Shown: positions 8,901-21,000 of the stretch, piece after piece
Layout: each line of letters starts with the position of its first letter
Position numbering within the stretch: position 1 is the stretch's first letter
From: VXYL01 sp965199915
GTDB lineage: Bacteria; Pseudomonadota; Gammaproteobacteria; Pseudomonadales; Azotimanducaceae
DNA: 64,000 bases
NCBI GenBank assembly: GCA_965199915.1
Contig: OZ241348.1
Location: 2,046,001 to 2,110,000, forward strand
Reading direction: 5' to 3'
Made by a program: the position numbers and the translations under genes
The notes under the pieces: generated by a model
What the model was told of the DNA's origin: nothing
Seen by the model: the letters and a program-made list of their open reading frames with translations, nothing else
Databases searched by the model: none

Positions 8901-9016
8901 TGGGCCGATTGTGGCACAATCTCGATCCGGATCGCCCGTTGGGGCCAAGAGCAGTAGGGCAAGAGGGGGGCAAGAGGGCAAGAAGGTCCGCTCTTGAAGC
9001 GGGTAGTAGAGCGTGC

Positions 9017-9027
9017 GAGGGAGGTGA
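9017..9027 (+). promoter_or_regulatory. Strong ribosome binding site that decides the giant gene's start
   Basis: GAGGGAGGTGA lies 5 to 8 bases ahead of an ATG at 9033 that is in frame with the giant gene. The later ATG at 9177, which directly precedes the signal peptide, has no recognisable Shine-Dalgarno. Confidence 0.6.
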
Positions 9028-9032
9028 CTGCG

Positions 9033-12000
9033 ATGGATGTCCGCTTTGGTCAGAGGAGTGATTCGCCGGTGGCGGCTTTGTCGCCGCCGCTCGGGTCCGC
9101 ACGGCTACTTCACCCCCCCCCCGAAATTTCGAGCGGACGCCAATTCCGGCGTCGCGGCGTTGTGACGGCTCTTCGAATGCCGAGCCTTCGCGCGGGCCTC
9201 TTGGCGCTGGCCGCCATGCTGTCCACGATGGCGCATGGGCAAGACGACCACGGCAATACACGCGCCGCCGCCACCAGCGTTACCTTTCCTAGCGAAACGT
9301 CGGGCAGAATCGACCCCAGCACCGACGAGGACTACTTTAGCTTTACGTTGTCGGCCCGAACGGCCCTCGTAATCGACGACGGCGGCACCTCTTTAGACAC
9401 GCGGGGCTGGCTTTACAACTCAAGCGGTACGGAACTGGCGTCAAACGACAACTTCAGCGGTAGCGATCAATTCCACATTGCCCGAACATTGAACGCAGGC
9501 ACATACTACGTTCGCGTCATATCCAATACCCCCGGCGCAACCGGTGACTACGTATTGCGCCTTTACGCGACCGCTGACAACCACGGCAATACACGCGCCG
9601 CCGCCACTAGCGTTTTCTCGCATAGCGACACGTCGGGCGTCATCTACTCCGGCAGCGACGAGGACTACTTTAGCTTTACGGTGACGGCCGGCTCCGTAAC
9701 AATCCAAACGACAGGCAATACAGACACGCTGGGCTGGCTTTACAACTCAGCCGGTACGCAACTGGCGACAAGCGACGACGACGGCACTGGCAGGAACTTC
9801 CAAATTGTCCAAACATTGAACGCAGGCACATACTACGTTCGCGTCGGGTCTTTTCAAACCCGCGTCGGCCCCTACACGCTTCAAATTCGCGGCCCGAACG
9901 CGCCCTCCTTCGGCAGCGGCTCCGTCACCAACAAGACCTACGTCGCCGCCTCCCCCATCAACGAGTTCGTGGTGCCGGCCGCGAGCGGCGGCGATGGCAC
10001 GATCACCTACGCGGCGTCCGGCCTGCCGCCGGGCCTCGTCTTCGACGCCACCGGCACCGACACCAACGGCTGCCCGGGCACGGAGGCGCGGGAGGTCTGC
10101 GGCACCCCGACCACCGCCGCCTCCGCGGCGACGGTGACCATCACCGCGCAGGACGCGGACGCCGACATGGGCGCCGGCGACCGCGCCACGCTGACGTTCA
10201 CGGTCACGGTCACTGTGGAGACGCCGCCGCTGGGGGTGCGGGTGTCGCCGAACCGCCTGTCGCTGGCGGAAGGCGGCAGCGGCGCCTACACGGTGGTTCT
10301 GTCCGGCGCGCCCACCGGCCCGGTGACGGTCGGCGTGTCCAGCGACAACCCGGCGGTGACGGTGGCCACCAGCACGCTGACCTTCACGCAGCAGAACTGG
10401 GACACGGCGCAGACGGTGACGGTGACGGCGCAGGGCGACGCCGACGCGGTCGACGAGGCGGCGGCGATCACCAACGCGGCCAGCGGCGGCGGCTACAACG
10501 GCGTCTCGGGCTTCGTCCGGGTCGGCGTCGCGGACGACGAGCCCAGCGCCGGCACGGACTACGACGCCGACAACGACGGCCTGATCGACGTCGACTCCCT
10601 GGCGAAGCTGAACGCCATGCGCTGGGACGTGGACGGCGACGGCGCGCCGTTGTCCGGCAACGCCTCGAGCTACGCCGCGGCCTTCCCCGGCGCCGCCTCC
10701 GGCATGGGCTGTCCGGACGGCCCGGACGTCGACCAGCTCGCGGACGCCTGCCGCGGCTACGCGCTGACCGCGGACCTGGACTTCGACACCGACGACGACG
10801 GCGACGTGGACGCGGACGACGAGTTCGCCGGCTGGACGCCCATCGTCGGCTGGGATGCGATGTTCGACGGCCGGGGGCACGTCATCTCCAACCTGAAGGT
10901 GACCGGCACCGGCAACGACCGCGGCATGTTCTCGACGACGACGGCGAGTTCGACGATCCGGGCGCTGGGGCTGGCGGACGTCTCGGTGACGGGCAGCGGC
11001 GTCCGGCTGGCCGCGCTGGCGGGCACGATGAACGGCCAGGTGCAGGCGGTGTACGCGACCGGGCAGGTGTCCGGGGCCGGCGGGGTCGGCGGTCTGGTGG
11101 CCGAGATGCAGTCGACGTCGGCGGCGATCGTGGCGTCGTACTCGCTGGTGGCGGTGGAATGCACGAGCAACCAGAACTGGGCGCGGGCCGGCGGGCTGGC
11201 GGCCCGCAACGACGGCGCGATCACGGCGAGCTACGCGGCGGGCGCGATCACCGGCGAGTGCCCGGCGAGCGTGAGGGGCGGCCTGGTGTCCACCAGCAGC
11301 GGCACGGTGACGGCGAGCTACTGGGACACGGACCGGACCGGCATCGCGGACGACACGGACGATCCGCCGCAGCCGCCGGAGGGCCTGTCGACGACCGCCA
11401 TGCAGACGCCGACGGCGTACAGCGACGTCTACAGCACCTGGGACGAACAGGACGTGGACGGCGACGGCGCCGTGGACGCGGACCCGTGGGACTTCGGCGG
11501 CCCGCGGAACCACCCGGTGCTGAAGTGGGGCGGGCTGGACCCGGCGGACCAGCGCACCAACTACGACGCCGACGGCGACCGGCTGATCGAGATTTCGACG
11601 CTGGCGCAGCTGAACGCGGTGCGCTGGGACCTGGACGGCGACGGGGCGCCCGTGGCCAGCGCCACGTCGAGCTACTACGGCGCGTTCTCCGACGGCGTGT
11701 TCAATCCGAGCGGCGATGGCTTCTGCGCGCCGACGACGGACGACGCGGACGACAACGACTGCCTGGGCTACGAGCTGGCGAACGACCTGGACTTCGACAC
11801 CGATGGCGACGGCCAGACGCACACCGGCGGCGCCGGCGACGACGGCGACGCCTACTACAACGCCGACGACGGCTGGGTTCCCATCGGCCCGAACGCCGCG
11901 CCGGGCGCTACGACGCACTACCGCGCCCGGTTCGACGGCAACGGGCACGTCATCGACAACCTGTTCGTGAAGCGCAGCCGCAACTACTCGGGGCTGTTCG

Positions 12001-15000
12001 CGGCGCTGTCGGACGCCGCGGTGGTGACGTCGCTGGGTCTGCCGGACGCCTACGTGGGCGACGGGCAGGGCACGGTGGGGATGCTGGCCGGGTTGAGCCG
12101 CGGGCGCGTCGCGGCCGTGTGGTCGTCGGGTTCGGTGACGGCGAGAGGCAACGTCGGCGGCCTGGTGGGGGCGACGCAGGCGACGTCGACGGTGGTGGCG
12201 AGCTACTCGACGGCGACCGTGGTCTGCACGCAGGCCGGCGCCTACCGCGCCGCCGGCGGGCTGGTCGGCGCCAACAGCGCGAGCTCCACCATCGCGGCGA
12301 GCTACTCGACCGGGACGGTGACGGGTCCCTGCGGCCTCCGGCGCGCCTTCGCGTACAACGAGGGCACGGTGGCGGCGAGCTACTGGGACACGACCCTGAG
12401 CCAGATCATGGACGACACGGAAGACCCGCCGCAGCCGCCGGAGGGCAGGACGACGGCGGCGCTGCAGACGCCGACGGACTACGACACGGTCGTCAACAGC
12501 GAGGTCCTCTACGCCGCCTGGGACGACCAGGACGTGGACGGCGACGGCGCGACCGGCGACGACGACGACGCCGACCCGTGGGACTTCGGCCTCTCGAACC
12601 AGCACCCGATCCTGAAGTACCGGGGCCTGGCGGCGGCGCCGCAGCTGGACGCGCAGCCGGACACGGCGCCGGACTTCGGCACGGCCATGGTGTCGAACAA
12701 GACGTTCCAGCACGGCCGCGCCATCCCGGCGTTCCAGATTCCGGCGGCGGGCGCCGGCAACGGCGTCCTGACCTACGCCGAGAGCGGGCTGCCGACGGGC
12801 CTCGTGTTCGACGCCGACGGCACGGGGAGCTGCGCCGGCAACGCGCCGCGCACGGTGTGCGGCACGCCCACGGCGACCACCACGGCGGTGACGGTGACGA
12901 TCACGGTTTCGGACTCGGACTCCAACTTGGGGAACACCGACCAGGACACGCTGACGTTCACGGTGGCGGTGGTGGTGCCGTCGGCGGCGATCTCCTCCCC
13001 GGCGGCGCTTGCCGAGGCGACGCTGAACAACGCCACGGTGACGGTGGCGCTGACCAACGCCGCGTTCGAGGTCGGCGCGACGGCGGCGAACTTCACGCTG
13101 ACGACGAACCTGCCGGGACTGCGCGTGGCCTCGGTGGCGACGGTGAGCGCCGGCGACACGTCGGCGACGCTGACGCTGGGCTATTCGGGCGGGAACTTCA
13201 ACACGGTGTACACGCTCGCGGTGACGGTGGCGGACGCGGCGCACACGCTGGCCGGGGCGCTGACGACGCCGACGGCGAACATCGTGCCCACGCCGTCCGT
13301 GGCGGTGAGCCGGACGACCCTGACGCTGACCGAGGGCGGCAGCGACGGCACCTACACGGTGGTTCTCGGCGGCCAGCCGACGGGCAACGTCGTGGTGACG
13401 GTGACGAGCACCGACGCGAACGTGGCGACGGTGGACACGGAGGTGGCGACGGGGCTGCAGAACACGCTGACGTTCACGCCGACCAGCTGGAACACGGCGC
13501 GGACGGTGACGGTGTCGCCGCAGGACGACGACGACGCCGTGGACGGGACGGCGACGATCAACCACGCGGTGTCGCCGGGCTACGGCGCGACCGCGGCGAG
13601 CGTGAGCGTGACCGTGGAGGACGACGAGACGGCGGCGATCGTGATCGACGCGGATCCGGCCACGGCGAACGTGGCGGACTCCGGCCCGATTGCGCTTGTG
13701 GAAGGCGCGACGTCGAGCACGCCGTACACGGTGAAATTGTCGGCGCAGCCGACGGGCACGGTGACGGTGACGGTGACCAGCACCGACACGGCCGCGGCGA
13801 CGGTGGACACGGACCCGGCGACGGGCCTGCAGGACACGCTGAGCTTCACCACCGGCAACTGGGACACGGCGCAGACGGCGTGGCTGACGCCGGTGGACGA
13901 CACCGATCCGAACAGCGAGGAGGTGGACATCCGGCACGAGGCGAACGGCGGCGGCTACAACGGGGTGTTCGCGGTCCTGCGGGCGGATGTGGCGGACGAC
14001 GACGTGGGCGTGATCGTGGACACGGACCCGAACACGCTCGGCGACCAGCTGACCGCCCTGTCGCTGCGCGAAGGGCAGACGCGGACGTACACGGTGCGCC
14101 TCTCGACGCTGCCGGCGGGCGGCAACGTGACGGTGGTGGCGACGAGCGCCAACGCGGCGATCACGGCGACGCCGGGCAGTCTGACGTTCAACGCGGGGAA
14201 CTGGCAGACGGCGCGGACGGTGACGGTTCGGGCGGAGCACGACGGCGACCGGGTGGGCGAGTGGACGGACATCGTCAACGAGGCGAACGGCGGCCAGTAC
14301 AGCGGCGAGACGACGACCGTGCGGGCGACCGCGGAAGACGACGAGATGAGCGGCACGGACTACGACGCCGACGGCGACTTCCTGATCGAGATCGACTCGC
14401 TGGCTAAGCTGAACGCGGTGCGCTGGGACCTGAACGGCGACGGCTCGCCCGCGGCTTCGACCTCGACGTACCAGGCCGCCTTCCCGGGTTCGGTGCTGGC
14501 GGAGGACATGGGCTGTCTGGACGGCCCGGACGCCGGCGACGACGGCGACTGCGCCGGCTACGAGCTGATGGCGGATCTGGACTTCGACACGGACGGCGAC
14601 GGCGACGTGGACGCGGACGATCCGAACTCCCACGCCAACTGGGCGCCCATCGGCGGCGCCTACACGGCGGCCTTCCAAGGCAACGGCCGGACGATCGCCA
14701 ACCTGACCACGAACGGCGCCGGCGACCGCGGGCTGTTCGGGGAACTGGGAACGGGCAGCAGCGTGTCGAACCTGGGGCTGGTCGATGTCGCCGTGACCAG
14801 CATCGGCTCCACCCGTGCCCGGGTCGGCGGCCTGGCGGCGGTGGTCCGGGGTACCGTGGCCGCCGTCCACGTGCGCGGCGGCGCGGTTTCCGTCACGTCC
14901 TACGGCAACGACGCGTTCGCGGGCGGTCTGGCGGGCGTCCACGCCGGCGGCGTTCTCCGTGCCTGCCACGCGACGGCCGCCGTTTCGGTAGCGGGGCTGT

Positions 15001-18000
15001 CCGTCGACGTCGGCGGCCTGGTCGGGCTGTCGCGGGGCGCCGTCGCCGCCAGCTACGCCACCGGCGCGGTGAGCGGCAGCGCGGGGGATGCCGGGCGGTT
15101 CGGGGGCCTGGTCGGGCGCGCCGACACCACCGCCGCCGTCGTCACGAACTCCTACGCGACGGGCGCCGTCTCCGGCGTCGGTTCGAGTCCGGCGAACGGC
15201 GGCCTGGTCGGCCAGAACGCCGGCGGCACCTCCACGGCGTCGTACTGGAACAGCGAGACGTCCGGACAGAGCGCCAGCGCCCTGGGCACGGCGCTGACCA
15301 CCGCCGGCCTGCAGACGCCGACCTCGGCGACGGGCACCTTCGCCGCGTGGGACGGCCACGACACCAACGACGACGGCACGGTGGACGCGGCCGACGAGGC
15401 CTGGGACTTCGGCACGGCGCACAACTATCCGGCGCTGAAGTACGGCGGCCAGGATCCGGCCTCGCAGCGCAACGACTACGACGCCGACGGCGACGGGCTG
15501 ATCGAGATTTCGACGCTGGCGCAGCTGCACGCGGTGCGCTGGGACCTGGACGGCGACGGGGCGCCCGTGTCCACCGCCACGTCGAGCTACTTCGCCGCCA
15601 GCGGCACCAGCACGTTCGCGAACGCGGTGTTCAACGCCGCCGGCACGGGGCTGGCCTGCCCGACGACGACGGCCGACGCGGACGACAACGACTGTCTGGG
15701 CTACGAGCTGTTGAACGACCTGGACTTCGACACCGACGGCAGCGGCGCCACGCACACGTCCGGCACGGGCGACGCCAACGACGCCTGGAACAACGGCGGC
15801 ATGGGCTGGGATCCCATCGGCCCGGCGACCACGGTCACCGCCGCGACGCACTTCAACGCCAGATTCGACGGCAACGGGAAGATCATCGCCAACCTGTTCG
15901 TGAACCGGGCGCGGAACTACTCGGGTCTGTTCGCGGGCCTGGCCGGCGACGCGAAGGTCGTGGCGCTGGGGCTGCCGGACGCGCTGGTGCGGGGCGGCGG
16001 CGATTACGTGGGGGCGCTGGTCGGCCACAACAGCGGCTTCGCGGGGGCGGCGTGGTCGTCCGGCTCGGTGTCGAGCGACGACGACGTGGGGGGGCTGGTC
16101 GGCTACAACTACGGAACCCTGGTGGCGAGCTACTCGACGGCGGAGGTGGTCTGCACGAGCTCGCAGCCGAGCACCCGGGCGGGCGGCCTTGTCGGCACCA
16201 GCCACGTGGGTTCGATCGCGGCGAGCTATTCGACGGGGACGGTGACCGGCAACTGCGCGATCCTGACCGGCCTGGCGGGGACGACGGGCATCGGCACGAT
16301 AGCGGCGAGCTACTGGGACACGGGCCTGAGCAACATCGCCGGCAATCCGCCGCTTGGGCGGTCGACGGCGGCGCTGCAGGCGGCGACGGACTACGACACG
16401 CTGGTCGGCGATCCCGGCGAGGCCATCTACGCGACTTGGGACGACCAGGACGTGGACGGCGACGGCGCGACCGGCGACGACGACGACGCCGACCCGTGGG
16501 ACTTCGGGCGCCCGAACCAGCATCCGATCCTCAAGTACCGGGGCCTCGCCGCGGCGCCCCAGCTGGACGCGCAGCCGGACACGGCGCCGGCGTTCGCCAC
16601 CTCGACGCTCGCGGCGATGACCTTCCCGGGCGGCGTCGCCATCCAGCCGTTCCAGCTGCCGACGGTGACCGCCGGCAACGGCGCCTACGCCTACACGCCG
16701 GCGGGGCTGCCGGCGGGCCTGTCGCTGGGCCTGCCGAACTGCGCGACCGCGCGCACGGTGTGCGGCACGCCGACCGCGGCGACGTCCACCACGGTGACCG
16801 TGACGGTGGACGACGGCGACAGCAACCAAGGGCCGGGCGACCGGGACGCGGTGACGTTCATGGTCACGGTGCCGGCGGCCTCGGCGCGCATCGCCGGCAC
16901 GGTTCCGCCGTCGCTGACGGAGACCAACCTGCACGGCGCGACCGTGCGGGTCGAACTGTCGGGCACCGTGTTCGACGCGCGCATCGCGCCGTCGGGCTTC
17001 GCGCTGGAGACCGCGCCGATGATCAACGGCCTGTCCATCGCCTCGGCGATCCGCACCAGCGACACGGAGGCGTCGCTGCGGCTGCGCTTCACCGGGGACT
17101 TCGCGGACCAGGCGACGCTGCTGGTGCGGGTGCTGGCGGCGACGCACCGCTTCGGCGGCGACCAGGAGACGGGCACGGTGGCGGTGATGCCGGCGGCGCA
17201 GGTGATGCTGTCGGCGCCGGAGCTGACGCTGGAGGAGGAGCCCGGGGCGACGAACGCGAACGTCGGCACCTACACGGTGGTGCTGACGGGCCAGCCGCCC
17301 GGCCCGGCGACGGTGACGCCGGCGAGCAGCAACGGCGACGTGACGACGAGCGGGGCGCTGTCCTTCACCACGACGAGCTGGAACACGCCGCAGACGGTGA
17401 CGGTGACGGCCGGGCGGGACGACGACGCGGTGGACGACGTGGCGCACATCACGCACGCGGTGCAGGGCATCCCGGGGGTGTCGAGCGGCCCGCGGGTGCG
17501 GGTGGCGGTGAACGACGACGACGTCCAAGGGCTGACGCTGGACGCGGCGACGCTGACGGCGAGCGGCGTGACGGAAGGCATGACGGCGACCTACACGGCG
17601 GTGCTGGACACGGAGCCGACGGGCCCGGTGTCGGTGGCGGTGTCGGGCGGCGGCGGCGCGGTGGCGGTGGACGCGGACTCCGGCGCGCCCGGCGACCAGG
17701 CGACGCTGCTGTTCAACGCGGCGAACTGGGACACGCCGCAGACGGTGACGGCGCGGGCGCTCGAGGACGACGACGGCGCGGACGGGAGCGCGACGCTGAC
17801 GCACGACCCGTCCGGCGCGGACTACGGCGGGGTGGAGAGCGTGGACGTGACGTTCGCGGTGACCGACGACGACGCGAAGGGCGCGACGCCGTCCGCGACC
17901 GCGCTGACGGTGCAGGAGAACGGCGCGGCATCCTACGCGCTGGTTCTGAGCACCGAACCGGTTGGCGGCCCCGTGAGCGTGGCGGTGGCGAGTTCGGCCA

Positions 18001-21000
18001 CGAGCACGGTGGCGGCGAGTCCGCCGGCGCTGATGTTCACGGCGGAGAACTGGGACGTTCCGCAGACGATCACCCTGTCGGGCGTGGACGACGCCAACAC
18101 CACCGACGACTCGGCGACGGTGGGCCACACGCCCACCGGCGCGGACTACGGCAGCGGCGTGACCATCGCCGACGTCGCCGTGACGGTGGCGGACGACGAC
18201 GCGGCGGGGCTGAAGGTGGCGCCGACGTCGCTGACGGTGGCGGAGGGCGCGACGGCGACGTACACGGTGCGCCTGAACGTCGCGCCGACGGGGACGACCA
18301 CGGTGACGGTGGGCGGCGCCACGGCGAAGGTGACCGCGGACGCGGACACGAACACGCCCGGCGACCAGACGGCGCTCTCCTTCGACGCGACGAACTGGGA
18401 CACGGCGCGGACGGTGACGGTGGCCGCGGCGGCGGACGCCGACGGCGCGGACGAGACCGTCGGCCTGACGCACGCCGTGGCGGGCACGGGCGACTACGCC
18501 TCGGTGTCCTTGGCGCGGCGCCCCGGCGTGGCGGTGCGGGTGGAGGACGGCGAGACGGCCGGGGTGGTGGTGGCGCCGGAGTCGCTGACCATCGACGAGG
18601 GCGGGACGGCGACGTACGAAGTGAGCCTGTCGGCGCCGCCGGCGAGCGGCACGAGCACGGTGGCCATCGCGGCGTCGGGCGCGGCCGGTCTGACGGTGGC
18701 GACGAGCCCGCTGCTGTTCGACGCGGCCAACTGGGACACCGCCCAGACGGTGACGGTGACGGCGGTGGCGGACCACGACCGGCTGACGGACGCGGAGGGA
18801 GTGCTGACGCACGGCGTGACCGGCTACGGCGCCGTGACGGCCGGCCCGGACGTGCGGGTGGCGGTGCGCAACACCACGGTGGACCACGACGCGGACGCGG
18901 ACGGCCTGATCGAGGTCGACAGCCTGGCGAAGCTGAACGCCATGCGCTGGGACTTGGACGGCGACGGGACGTCGGCGACGACCAGCTACGCGGCCGTGTT
19001 CCCGAACCCGCGCGGCGGCGCGGTGTGCCCGACGGCGGTCTCCGGGGTGGCGTGCGCCGGCTTCGAGCTGACGGCGGACCTGGACTTCGACACCGACGGC
19101 GACGGCCGCACCTGGACCGAGGCCGGCGGCGTGTTGACGGGCGACGACGGCGACGACTACGACAACGGCGGCTTCGGCTGGACGCCGGTCGGCACCGACG
19201 CGGCGACGCCGTTCGCGGGGCGGTTCGACGGCAACGGGCGCATCGTGCGCAACCTGTTCGTGAACGGCGGCGGCGCCAACTACCGGGGCCTGTTCGGGGT
19301 CGTGTCGGGGCGCCTCGCGGCGGTGGGTCTGGCGGACGCCCGGGTGCGCGGCGCCCACGGCGCGGGAGCGCTGGTCGGCTTCGCCAGCGCCGGCGCGCGG
19401 GTGGCCGGGAGCTGGAGCACGGGGGCGGTGTCGGGCGCCACGTCCGCCGGCGGCCTGGTGGGGCGGGTGCAGACCGGCGCGCGCGTCGCGGCGAGCTACT
19501 CGACGGCGGCGGTGGAGTGCCGCAACGCGGCCGCCGGCCACGCGGGCGGCTTGGTCGGCGGCGGCAGCGGAACGACCACGGTGGCGACCAGCTGGTCGGC
19601 CGGCGCGGTGACCGGCGCCTGCCCGAACAAGGGAGGCCTGGTCGGCGGCGGCGCGGCGGCGACGGCGAGCTACTGGGACGCGACGACCTCCGGCATTCCG
19701 GACGACGCCGACCTGGACGCGCCGGAGGGCCTGTCCACGGCGGAGTTGAAGCGGCCGACGGACTACGACGGCGTCTACGCGAACTGGAACATCGACCTGG
19801 ACGGCGACTACGAGGCGGACGACCCGTGGAACTTCGGCACGTCGAGCCAGTATCCGTCGTTGAAGTGGGGCGGCTTCGACGCGACGGAGCAGTTCGTGGG
19901 CGTTCTCGCCTTCGCGTCCGGTGTGCCGGGCAGGAGTTTCGCGGTCGGCCGCGCCATCGCGCTGTTCGAGGTTCCGGCGGCGGTCGGGGGCGAGGGGACG
20001 GTGCGCTACGCCGCGCGCGGCCTGCCGCCCGGGCTGTGGTTCGACGCGGACGGGCGGGGACAGTGCGGGCTGCCGCGCTCGGTGTGCGGGACGCCGTCGG
20101 AGGCGGGGACGTGGACGGCGACGGTGACGGCGCGGGACGGCGCCGGGGCGACCGCCGCGCTGACGTTCCCGGTGGAGGTGGTCGCGGACGGGGACGTGGA
20201 CGCGGACGCGGGGCCGCCGGCGGTGGTTCCGGACCCGGCGCTGCGCGAGGCGGTGGCGCGGGCGCTGGGCGTGGAGGCGTCGTCGTTGACGGAGGGGGAC
20301 CTGCTGGCGCTTTCGAGCCTGAGCGCGGCGTGGTCCGGGGTGTCGAGCCTGGCGGGGCTGTCGGCGGCGTCGAACCTGCGGCGGCTGGAACTGGGCGGCA
20401 ACGCGGTGGCGGACCTCTCGGAGTTGTCGGGGCTGCGTCTGCTGGAGCACCTGGACCTGTCGGACAACGCGGTTTCGGACCTGTCGGAGTTGTCGGGTCT
20501 GACGCGCTTGGAGACGCTGCTGCTGTCGGGGAACCGGGTGTCGGACCTGTCGCCGCTGCGGGGGATGGTTGGGTTGCGGTCGCTGTTCTTGGACGGCAAC
20601 GCGGTGTCGGACCTGGCGCCGGTGGTGTTTCTGGAGTCGCTGGAGGAGTTGTCGCTGAGCGGCAATCCGCTGGTCGGGCTGTCGCCGCTGTGCGCGCTGC
20701 GCGGGTTGAAGCGGCTGTGGCTCGCGGGTTCGGGGCTTTCGGACCTCTCGGAGCTGTCGTGCCTGACCGGTCTGGAGCGGCTGTGGCTCGCGGACAACGC
20801 GGTGGCGGACGCGGGGCCGCTGCGCGGGATGCGGGCGCTGGAGTGGCTGGACTTGGAGCGCAACGCGGTGTCGGGCGTGGGGCCGCTGCGGCGGCTGCGG
20901 GCGCTGACGCGGTTGCGCCTGGGTTCGAACCGGGTGTCGGACGCGGGTCCGCTGGCGGCGAACGACGGTCTGGCGGCCGGGGACGTGGCGGGGCTGCGCG

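Noticed and set aside
10555..19880. CRISPR-like or satellite DNA repeats
   Set aside because: The repeats are long protein modules in one open frame, with spacing and conservation set by protein domains.
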